Source: an uncultured Clostridia bacterium
GTDB taxonomy: Bacteria; Bacillota; Clostridia; UBA1381
Assembly: GCA_934462715.1 (NCBI GenBank)
Contig: CAKSIJ010000004.1
Location: 1 to 64,000 of the forward strand
Reading direction: 5' to 3'
DNA: 64,000 bases
In this document: in pieces, positions 58,158-64,000 of the stretch
Layout: each line of letters starts with the position of its first letter
Position numbering within the stretch: the stretch's first letter is position 1
The notes under the pieces: model-generated
Databases searched by the model: none
What the model saw: the letters and a program-made list of their open reading frames with translations, nothing else
Told to the model about the DNA's origin: nothing
Position numbers and translations under genes: made by a program

Positions 58158-59243
58158 TTACAATCTCATAGGATTTGACTGCAAGTATTTGTGAACCATC
58201 ATTGCAACCTTGAACACAATTGCCTGGTCAAATTTTCTCAAGTCAAGACCTGTAAGCTTATTGATTTTTTCAAGACGGTAAACAAGAGTGTTTCTGTGTA
58301 CAAACAGCTGTCTTGACGTTTCGGATACGTTAAGGTCATTTTCAAAGAATTTGTTTATGGTGAGAATCGTTTCGTTGTCAAGCAAAGTAATATCGTCTTT
58401 TTTCAGAACCTCAGACAGGAACAGTTCACAAAGCTTTGTCGGGAGCTGGTATATAAGTCTGCCAATACCCAAGTTTTCATAGTTCAAAATGCACTTTTCT
58501 TCTTCAAATACCTTGCCGACCTCAAGTGCAATCTGCGATTCCTTGTAAGCGTTGTTAAGCTCGTTTATGTTTTTGGCAACCGTACTTACACCGATTAAAA
58601 CCTTGTTCATAGATTCTGAATTTATGGTGTCAAGCAGTGATTTTGCCATGTTGTCAAGCTCTTCGCTGTTTAATATTTCTTTGAGTTCTTTTATGAGGAC
58701 AATGTTCTCGCTGTCGATATTAACGACAAAATCCTTTTCCTTGTCGGGGAAAATGTTTCTTACAACCTCATAAATCGACTGGTCGCCCTTTTGCTGAACC
58801 TTGATATAGAAAACGGCTCTCGGAACGTCGGTTTCGACATGAAGCTCATGAGCCTTCTGGTGAAGGTCAAATGCAAGCATATTATCGAAAATTATATTTT
58901 TCATAAATATGGTCTTGTCGTATTTTTCATCATAATAGTATCTTACGTTGTTTGCCGCAACAGTTACAGAATTACAACAGTATTTTGATATTTCGTCAAC
59001 ACCCTCAACGTAAACTACATATTCGGGATAAGGCTTGCCGGAAATAAGTCTTACGGTATAGCCGTTTTTGAAATAAAGCTTGTCATCGCTCGGGATAGAG
59101 TAAACAAGCTCCTCAATTATATCCTCGGAAATTTCCGGACCGTTAGCTGCCAGGACAAGCCCGTGAGCGTCTGCAATACCGAATCTTTTCGGGTACACGT
59201 CAGCCATTTGAGATACGATGCCCTGAAATGCTTTACTTATCAT
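58158..59243 (-). CDS. CdaR/PucR-family transcriptional regulator
   Basis: A 361-residue regulator. Its N-terminus (KAFQGIVSQMADVYPKRFGIADAHGLVLAANGPEISEDI) resembles the sugar-diacid recognition domain, then a GGDEF-like middle part, and a C-terminal PucR-type helix-turn-helix (NKFFENDLNVSETSRQLFVHRNTLVYRLEKINKLTGLDL). Start at 59243 with GGAGGAGATTATT. It is 20 bp upstream of ftsE on the same strand, probably cotranscribed, an unusual partner for FtsEX. The ligand is unknown. Confidence 0.88.
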   Translation of the reverse strand: MISKAFQGIVSQMADVYPKRFGIADAHGLVLAANGPEISEDIIEELVYSIPSDDKLYFKNGYTVRLISGKPYPEYVVYVEGVDEISKYCCNSVTVAANNVRYYYDEKYDKTIFMKNIIFDNMLAFDLHQKAHELHVETDVPRAVFYIKVQQKGDQSIYEVVRNIFPDKEKDFVVNIDSENIVLIKELKEILNSEELDNMAKSLLDTINSESMNKVLIGVSTVAKNINELNNAYKESQIALEVGKVFEEEKCILNYENLGIGRLIYQLPTKLCELFLSEVLKKDDITLLDNETILTINKFFENDLNVSETSRQLFVHRNTLVYRLEKINKLTGLDLRKFDQAIVFKVAMMVHKYLQSNPMRL

Positions 59244-59542
59244 AATAATCTCCTCCATTTTATAGAATAGTCGGGCGGACGGATCGGTAGGATTTACCGG
59301 ATTTTATTAAGCTTCGTGCCGTACCGAATATTTTTAATTTAACAGTGCTTTGCGTAATTACTTAACTGCCGTTTGGTATATACACAAGATAATTGTATCA
59401 CAAAACGATAAATTTGTACAGTTTTTATTACAAAATTTTTTGAAAATTTTGCAATAATTTAAAATTTATTAACATTTTAATATGCAAAAAGAATAAAAAA
59501 TTATATTTTTGCATATGCTTAGTGTTAATTTTTTTATAAAGC
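59244..59542. other. AT-rich intergenic region
   Basis: About 300 bases between the CmpB-type gene and the CdaR-like gene, which run in the same direction. It is very AT-rich, especially at 59400-59500. I see no clear promoter or hairpin and no gene. Confidence 0.5.
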
Positions 59543-60292
59543 TTATGATTTTCTTTTTATAATTTTCTTCAAATCGCTGCTGATTCTCTTTTTGTAATCG
59601 CTGTATCTTTTTAAATGCTCGGACAAAGAAAGCTCATTATTGATAGCAAAAAAGAATTTCAGCTTTTTCTTTCTTTCCTCTGCCTGCTGAAGTATATTAA
59701 GCTTAAATTCTTCAAGCTTAACGACTATTTCGTTCTCTTTTGCAAAACTTCTGATTTTTACCATTATCTGAGCCGAATAAACGAAATCAACGATGAACAC
59801 GCCAAAAAACATTCCGACAAAGAAAGAAAACGCAAGATTTTCAGACAGCCAGTTAAGGGAATCCAGTATATACGGGTGAATAAAGAAGTAGTACACCGCA
59901 CCGAGAATAGCCCAGAAAAACGAGTAGAGGGGACAAATAATACCCTGAATGTTGCCCCACATATTGGAATAGTCCCAAAGCTTAACTTTCATGTGACGTA
60001 TGAAAATTATACCGGCGATGTATTCAATGAGGGTCATCATTATTGCCATAATAATGAAAAGAATAATCTTTTTCGACCAATCGGGCATTGACGGCAGAAG
60101 CGCCTCACCCGAAGCCAGGAGATAAAGAATACAAAGACCGCAGCCGTAAAGGGGCAGACATGGACCTACAAGAAATCCCGGGTTCATCCATTTGCCGGTT
60201 TTTGTGATAAGCCTGCGAAAAAACAGCTCCAGTACCCAGCCCAGCATACTTCCCATGCTGAACAGAAATGCGAGAATCAGCAGTATATTCAT
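59543..60292 (-). CDS. CmpB-type putative ABC-transporter membrane protein
   Basis: A 249-residue polytopic membrane protein. FLFSMGSMLGWVLELFFRRLITKTGKWMNPGFLVGPCLPLYGCG is a family signature (putative ABC-transporter type IV, CmpB-like). About five to six segments are followed by a Lys-rich cytoplasmic tail (EERKKKLKFFF, KRISSDLKKIIKRKS). The function of the family is not established. It has a good promoter and GGAGGAATAAT before the ATG. Confidence 0.8.
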   Translation of the reverse strand: MNILLILAFLFSMGSMLGWVLELFFRRLITKTGKWMNPGFLVGPCLPLYGCGLCILYLLASGEALLPSMPDWSKKIILFIIMAIMMTLIEYIAGIIFIRHMKVKLWDYSNMWGNIQGIICPLYSFFWAILGAVYYFFIHPYILDSLNWLSENLAFSFFVGMFFGVFIVDFVYSAQIMVKIRSFAKENEIVVKLEEFKLNILQQAEERKKKLKFFFAINNELSLSEHLKRYSDYKKRISSDLKKIIKRKS

Positions 60293-60386
60293 ATTATTCC
60301 TCCGTTTTGCCGAAATGTTGCTCCGGCATAATTTTTTGGTGTGCCGACAAATTCAGCGTATGTGCCGGCGTTGATCTACAGCATAT

Positions 60387-60414
60387 ATTATATCATATTG
60401 TCGTAAAGTGTCAA
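60387..60414 (-). promoter_or_regulatory. Promoter of the CmpB-type gene
   Basis: On the minus strand, TTGACA (60409-60414), a 16-bp spacer and TATAAT (60387-60392). Confidence 0.7.
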
Positions 60415-60474
60415 GAGTGAATTTGAAGTTTGTTGCGGAAATGAGCAAAGCCGGAAAAAAATGATTAACAGGTG

Positions 60475-60503
60475 TTGATAATTATATATTAAAGTGATAT
60501 AAT
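60475..60503 (+). promoter_or_regulatory. Promoter of the decayed RpiR locus
   Basis: TTGATA (60475-60480), a 17-bp spacer and TATAAT (60498-60503), about 65 bp before the RpiR-like ORF. Confidence 0.6.
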
Positions 60504-60567
60504 AACCAATGTGCCAAAATGATATATTCGATAGAAACAAAATTTTAAATAAAGAGGATATTCGTAA

Positions 60568-60780
60568 ATGGAAAATAAAAATTGTTTATCAGCCATAAAA
60601 TCAAAATACAGAAATCTGACAAAAAAGGAACGGCAGCTTGCAGATTATATGCTTGAAAATTTTGAAGCCGTAGTGCCTATGTCAACCGCCGAGCTGGCAC
60701 GCAATGCGGGAACGGTACTATATTTTGCTGATGCGGGCGATAGGGTTTGTCGGTCGGTTTGTATATCCGGCTTTGTATAA
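60568..60780 (+). pseudogene. Truncated MurR/RpiR-type regulator
   Basis: A 70-codon ORF. Residues 1-47 match the RpiR helix-turn-helix N-terminus (SKYRNLTKKERQLADYMLENFEAVVPMSTAELARNAG). After NAG the expected continuation (V..ATV.RFCRKLGF) is lost; the rest (TVLYFADAGDRVC) is unrelated and the SIS domain is absent. It keeps a promoter and ribosome binding site (AGAGGA). The break is near 60706-60712, where another reading frame with a membrane protein fragment begins. Confidence 0.75.
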
Positions 60781-60990
60781 ACTTTGCCGCAATAATGAAA
60801 ACCCCGTTTCGCTGATAGGTTTTCTGTATGTATAACAGAATCAATTTTGCTGAGCTTTGGACTCGGAATGATTTTTTCAACATACCTCGGCGCAGGCAAA
60901 TCGAGTGCGGTATACGGTACTGTTATAAAGCATTTCGGATATTTGCCGCTGTTTGCGTCATGGGGCATATTATCGGCGGCTGCATTTTGA
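60704..60990 (+). pseudogene. Remnant of a polytopic membrane protein
   Basis: From 60704 a second frame reads YYILLMRAIGFVGRFVYPAL, KLCRNNENPVSLIGFLYV and stops at 60833. The following frame continues without obvious loss: ITESILLSFGLGMIFSTYLG, AGKSSAVYGTVIKHFGYLPL, FASWGILSAAAF, stop 60988. The two pieces fit one protein broken by a single-base indel near 60830. It looks like the C-terminal segments of a transporter (MFS-like), which I cannot name. It starts inside the truncated RpiR gene, so a deletion probably joined the two. Confidence 0.55.
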
Positions 60991-61043
60991 TTATATGGAT
61001 ATGGAGAATAAACAAAAAGCACAATTACGCAAAATAAACATAT

Positions 61044-61081
61044 AAAAATGACTCAAGTTTTTTTACGCTTGAGTCATTTTT
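61044..61081. terminator. Bidirectional terminator
   Basis: AAAAATGACTCAAG pairs with CTTGAGTCATTTTT (14 bp, 10-nt loop). It lies 23 bp past ilvE and serves both strands. Confidence 0.9.
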
Positions 61082-61104
61082 ATGTGTATTAAATTGCCGT
61101 TATA

Positions 61105-62130
61105 TTATTCAACAACCTTTATCCAACCCTCAGGAGCAGGGATTGAACCCATCTGAATCCCTGTGAGAGTATCGTAAAGCTTTTTGGTTATCGGACCCAT
61201 TTCTGTCATGCCGGACGGGAAGCAGATTTCCTTGCCGTGATCAACAATCTTTCCGACAGGCGAGATAACAGCGGCAGTACCGCAAAGACCGCATTCTGCA
61301 AAATCCTTAACCTCTTCAAACGGAATTTCTCTCTGTTCAGCCTTAAGACCTAAATAATGCTCTGCAACGTACATGAGCGAACGTCGTGTGATTGAGTTTA
61401 ATATGCTGTTTGACTTAGGAGTAACAACAGTGTTGTCCTTTGTAACAAATATAAAGTTAGCGCCGCCTGTTTCTTCAACGTAGGTGCGTGTGCCTGCGTC
61501 AAGATACATATTTTCGTCATAGCCCTGATTATGTGCGTCAACTATAGCATGAAGGCTCATAGCATAGTTAAGACCGGCTTTTACATGACCTGTTCCGTTA
61601 GGTGCGGCACGGTCGAAATCGCTTACTCTGATTGTCAAAGGCTTAACTCCGCCCTTAAAGTACGGACCTACCGGAGTTGCGAATATTCTGAACTGAAATT
61701 CATCGGCAGGCTTTACTCCGATTACATTGTTTGAACCGAACATATACGGTCTTAAATAAAGACTTGCGCCGCTGCCGTAGGGAGGTACAAACGCTTCGTT
61801 TGCTTTGACAACCTTAACAACAGCGTCAATAAATCTGTCTTTTGGAAATACCGGCATTTCCAGTCTTTTTGCCGACAATTCCATTCTTTCAGCATTTAAG
61901 TCGGGACGGAATATGACAGTTTTGCCGTCCTTTGTTGTGTATGCTTTCATACCCTCAAAACAGGTCTGAGCATACTGGAGAACGCAAGCGCTTTCTTCGA
62001 GAGTGATTGTGTTATCCTCTGTAAGACAACCGTCGTCCCACTTTCCGTCTTTGTAGTTTGACACATATCTTTTATCGGTTTTTATGTATGAAAAGCCGAT
62101 ATTGCTCCAATCAATGTTTTTCTTTTCCAT
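61105..62130 (-). CDS. ilvE: Branched-chain amino acid aminotransferase
   Basis: A 341-residue fold-type IV PLP enzyme of the long (class II) form, interconverting Leu/Ile/Val and their 2-oxo acids. PLP lysine is in NGTGHVKAGLNYAMSL near residue 190. Further: CLTEDNTITLEESACVLQYAQTCFEGMKAYTTKDGKTVIFRPDLNAERM, YLRPYMFGSNNVIGV, and the conserved MYLDAGTRTYVEETGGANF. AGAGGAATGATTACTG precedes the ATG. It follows rhaB by 82 bp on the same strand. Confidence 0.96.
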   Translation of the reverse strand: MEKKNIDWSNIGFSYIKTDKRYVSNYKDGKWDDGCLTEDNTITLEESACVLQYAQTCFEGMKAYTTKDGKTVIFRPDLNAERMELSAKRLEMPVFPKDRFIDAVVKVVKANEAFVPPYGSGASLYLRPYMFGSNNVIGVKPADEFQFRIFATPVGPYFKGGVKPLTIRVSDFDRAAPNGTGHVKAGLNYAMSLHAIVDAHNQGYDENMYLDAGTRTYVEETGGANFIFVTKDNTVVTPKSNSILNSITRRSLMYVAEHYLGLKAEQREIPFEEVKDFAECGLCGTAAVISPVGKIVDHGKEICFPSGMTEMGPITKKLYDTLTGIQMGSIPAPEGWIKVVE

Positions 62131-62212
62131 CAGTAATCATTCCTCTCCAAATTGATTAGTCAAAAAAGTAGTTGTAAAGCTACGTTTTTACAGGCTAATA
62201 ACTCAAAATAAA

Positions 62213-63703
62213 TTAGTTTGTTTTGCTTACGATTTTTTTCCACTGTTCGTATGCAGCGTCCCATTCGCCGGAATCCTGCGGCTCGTAAACCGCAATGTCA
62301 AAGGAGTTTTTAACAATTTTTCTGCCCTCGTTAAGATCCTTTATTGCTCCCGTTCCGATTCCCTGGACAATAACGTTACCTATGCTTGTAGCTTCAACAG
62401 GCCCTGCGCTTACAGTCCTCTTTGTTGCGTTGGCGGTAAACTGGCAAATCATCTTGTCCTTAATTCCGCCGCCGACAATGTTTATAACGTTATACTTGTT
62501 GCCGGTAACGTCCTCCATACCCTCAACCGTCTGACGGTATTTAAATGCAAGGCTTTGTGCGATACATCTGATGATTTCGCCCTTTGTTTCGGGTACTTTC
62601 TGACCGGTTTTTTCACAGTATTCTCTGATTCTCTTTGGCATATTGCCGGGAGTCTGGAAAGCCGGGTAGTCGGGATCTATAAAGGACTCAAACGGCTTGG
62701 CAGCTCTTGCCTGATTTTCAAGCTCGTCAAAGCTGAGTTCTTCACCCTCGCGCTTCCACTGTCTTTTTGATTCCTGAATGAGCCACAGACCCATAATATT
62801 TTTCAAAAATCTTATTGTTTTATTAACTCCGCCCTCGTTTGTGAAGTTGTATTTCAAGGCTTCGTCCGAAATGTTCGGCTGCTTTAATTCAACGCCCATC
62901 AGTGACCATGTTCCGCTTGAAATATAGATAAAGTCGTCTTTGTCAACAACAGGTACGGACGCAACCGCAGAACCGGTATCGTGCGAAGCAACCGCCATGA
63001 CCGGTATTCTTCCTACTCCCAATTCTTCCGATATTTCCTCGCGCAGTACTCCGACCTGTTCGCCCGGATAAATCATGGGCGCAAAAATGTTTGTCGGCAA
63101 GCCGAGCTTTTCCATTATACCTGCTGCCCATGTGTGCGTTCTTGAATCAAACAGCTGTGAGGTGGAGGCAATAGTGTATTCGCATCTCTTTTCGCCTGTC
63201 AAAAGATAGTTGAATAAATCGGGCATGAATAACAGCGTTTTTGCATTTTCCAGCGCAACATCGTCCGAAAGCTTTGATGAAAGCAGCTGATAAATTGTGT
63301 TGAACCAGTTAAATGCTATACCGGTGGATTTAAAAATTTCCTCTTTCGGCACATGCTTAAACGCTTCGTCATACATTCCGTCGGTTCTTGTATCTCTGTA
63401 GTGATACGGGTTTGATAAAAGCTTATCGTTTTTATCAAGCAGACCGTAATCAACTCCCCAGGTGTCGATACCGATACAGTCTATATCCGCATCGCCGGAA
63501 TTTACGCAGGCAAGTATACCCTGCTTGATTTCGTGGAACAATCTCATTACGTCCCAGTAAAAACCGCCGTTCATTGTTACGGGGTCATTTGAAAAACGGT
63601 GTTTTTCCTCAAGCGTTATTTTTTCGCCGTCAAATGTTGCAAGCATTGCTCTGCCGCTTGAAGCACCGAAGTCAAATGCAAGAAATTTATAATTCTTCTT
63701 CAA
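62213..63703 (-). CDS. rhaB: Rhamnulokinase
   Basis: A 496-residue FGGY-family kinase for L-rhamnulose. Phosphate-binding motif FLAFDFGASSGRAMLATF at the N-terminus, then IGIDTWGVDYGLLDKNDKLLSNPYHYRDTRTDGM, ASHDTGSAVASVP and VGGGIKDKMICQFTANATKR. The TTG at 63703 has AAAGGGTG 5-7 nt upstream and gives the family start; an ATG 36 nt upstream has no ribosome binding site. No rhaA, rhaD or regulator is in the window, so the partner genes must lie elsewhere or outside it. Confidence 0.92.
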   Translation of the reverse strand: MKKNYKFLAFDFGASSGRAMLATFDGEKITLEEKHRFSNDPVTMNGGFYWDVMRLFHEIKQGILACVNSGDADIDCIGIDTWGVDYGLLDKNDKLLSNPYHYRDTRTDGMYDEAFKHVPKEEIFKSTGIAFNWFNTIYQLLSSKLSDDVALENAKTLLFMPDLFNYLLTGEKRCEYTIASTSQLFDSRTHTWAAGIMEKLGLPTNIFAPMIYPGEQVGVLREEISEELGVGRIPVMAVASHDTGSAVASVPVVDKDDFIYISSGTWSLMGVELKQPNISDEALKYNFTNEGGVNKTIRFLKNIMGLWLIQESKRQWKREGEELSFDELENQARAAKPFESFIDPDYPAFQTPGNMPKRIREYCEKTGQKVPETKGEIIRCIAQSLAFKYRQTVEGMEDVTGNKYNVINIVGGGIKDKMICQFTANATKRTVSAGPVEATSIGNVIVQGIGTGAIKDLNEGRKIVKNSFDIAVYEPQDSGEWDAAYEQWKKIVSKTN

Positions 63704-63796
63704 ATTATTCACCCTTTCAGAGTATTTTTGTTTTGGCATGAGGGAGATGAACTCATGCCTGCAGTTGCGGCAAAATATTTTCGCCGCAGCAAAATT

Positions 63797-64000
63797 TTAT
63801 TGTTTATCTTTGAGCAAATCTCTTATCTCCGTAAGCAAAAGCTCCTCGTTTGACGGTGTGACTTCTTCTTCTTCTGCTTCTTCCTCGTCCTTTTGCTTTT
63901 CAAGCTTTGCTTTTAATGTGTTCATGCCCTTGATTACGAAAAATACCACAGCCGCAACAATCAGAAAATCGATTATCGACTGTAAAAATTGTCCGTAGGG
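63797..64000 (-). CDS. mscL: Large-conductance mechanosensitive channel, C-terminal part
   Basis: The last 67 codons of a gene cut by the window end. PYGQFLQSIIDFLIVAAVVFFVIKGMNTLKAKLE is the second membrane helix and start of the C-terminal bundle of MscL, followed by an acidic linker and LLLTEIRDLLKDK. MscL releases solutes on hypo-osmotic shock. It lies upstream of rhaB on the same strand with 93 bp between. Confidence 0.93.
   Translation of the reverse strand, partial: PYGQFLQSIIDFLIVAAVVFFVIKGMNTLKAKLEKQKDEEEAEEEEVTPSNEELLLTEIRDLLKDKQ

Noticed and set aside
62131..62212. Terminator between rhaB and ilvE
   Set aside because: GTAG/CTAC followed by TTTTTT is only a 4-bp stem, too weak to call.
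1..64000. tRNA, rRNA, CRISPR arrays, transposases or phage genes
   Set aside because: I saw no cloverleaf with a GGTTCRA arm, no regularly spaced repeats and no integrase or transposase motifs on either strand; a covariance search was not possible.

Overview
The window looks like a chromosome segment of a low-to-moderate GC, spore-forming, anaerobic member of the Clostridia, most like the gut Oscillospirales/Ruminococcaceae. Pointers are consensus sigma-A promoters with strong AGGAGG-type ribosome binding sites, spore-related genes (gerW/ytfJ, a BofC-like protein, DUF4363), a pyruvate formate-lyase system, a dockerin protein at the left edge, a LexA box of the Gram-positive type, and gene orders typical of Clostridia (M50 protease-scpA-scpB-DUF2953-gerW; ftsE-ftsX-M23-ctpA). 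I found no rRNA, tRNA, CRISPR array, prophage or transposase gene. The taxonomic call is inference from gene content.

Layout, left to right. 0-2.1 kb: a three-gene secreted-protein locus (dockerin protein, Big2 adhesin-like protein, an Ala-rich 53-residue peptide) closed by a terminator. 2.1-6.1 kb: PHP phosphatase facing pflA/pflB. 6.2-11.3 kb: methyltransferase, pnp, rpsO, rpmE and an acetyltransferase. 11.5-15.1 kb: a TetR regulator with a promoter/operator, an SLH-anchored M13 metallopeptidase and a GyrI-like gene broken by one stop codon. 15.3-18.3 kb: HAD phosphatase, rplM-rpsI, and two small membrane-anchored proteins. 18.4-21.5 kb: an ECF-transporter S component and a sigma/anti-sigma operon whose anti-sigma factor shares its C-terminal domain with the secreted first gene of the operon. 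21.7-25 kb: gerW-DUF2953-scpB-scpA-M50. 25.1-30.2 kb: galT, a two-component system, and LexA-controlled dinB with a small partner. 30.5-36.5 kb: a complete branched-chain amino acid ABC transporter (livKHMGF) with a strongly structured 163-nt element between livK and livH, then a secreted protein. 36.7-46.3 kb: asnS, polA, cca, coaE, lytic transglycosylase, cytidylate-kinase-like protein, uppP, brnQ. 46.4-53.2 kb: a catabolic island under a divergent AraC regulator: two TIM-barrel isomerases/epimerases, two Gfo/Idh/MocA oxidoreductases, mannonate dehydratase and a mannonate-oxidoreductase-type SDR. 53.2-59.2 kb: acetyltransferase, ctpA, M23 hydrolase activator, ftsX, ftsE and a CdaR/PucR-type regulator. 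59.5-64 kb: CmpB-type membrane protein, a decayed RpiR/membrane-protein fusion scar, ilvE, rhaB and the end of mscL.

Recurring themes are branched-chain amino acid handling (liv, brnQ, ilvE), sugar and sugar-acid catabolism (galT, uxuA/uxuB-like, rhaB, two Gfo/Idh-isomerase pairs) and cell-envelope work (M13, M23, FtsEX, lytic transglycosylase, uppP). Points most worth a second look are the sugar-acid island with its duplicated oxidoreductase/isomerase pairs and no recognisable transporter, kinase or aldolase; the structured livK-livH element; the DUF4367-sharing sigma operon; the unrecognised 53-residue peptide; and a 107-bp dispersed repeat present at 3.8 and 53.8 kb.
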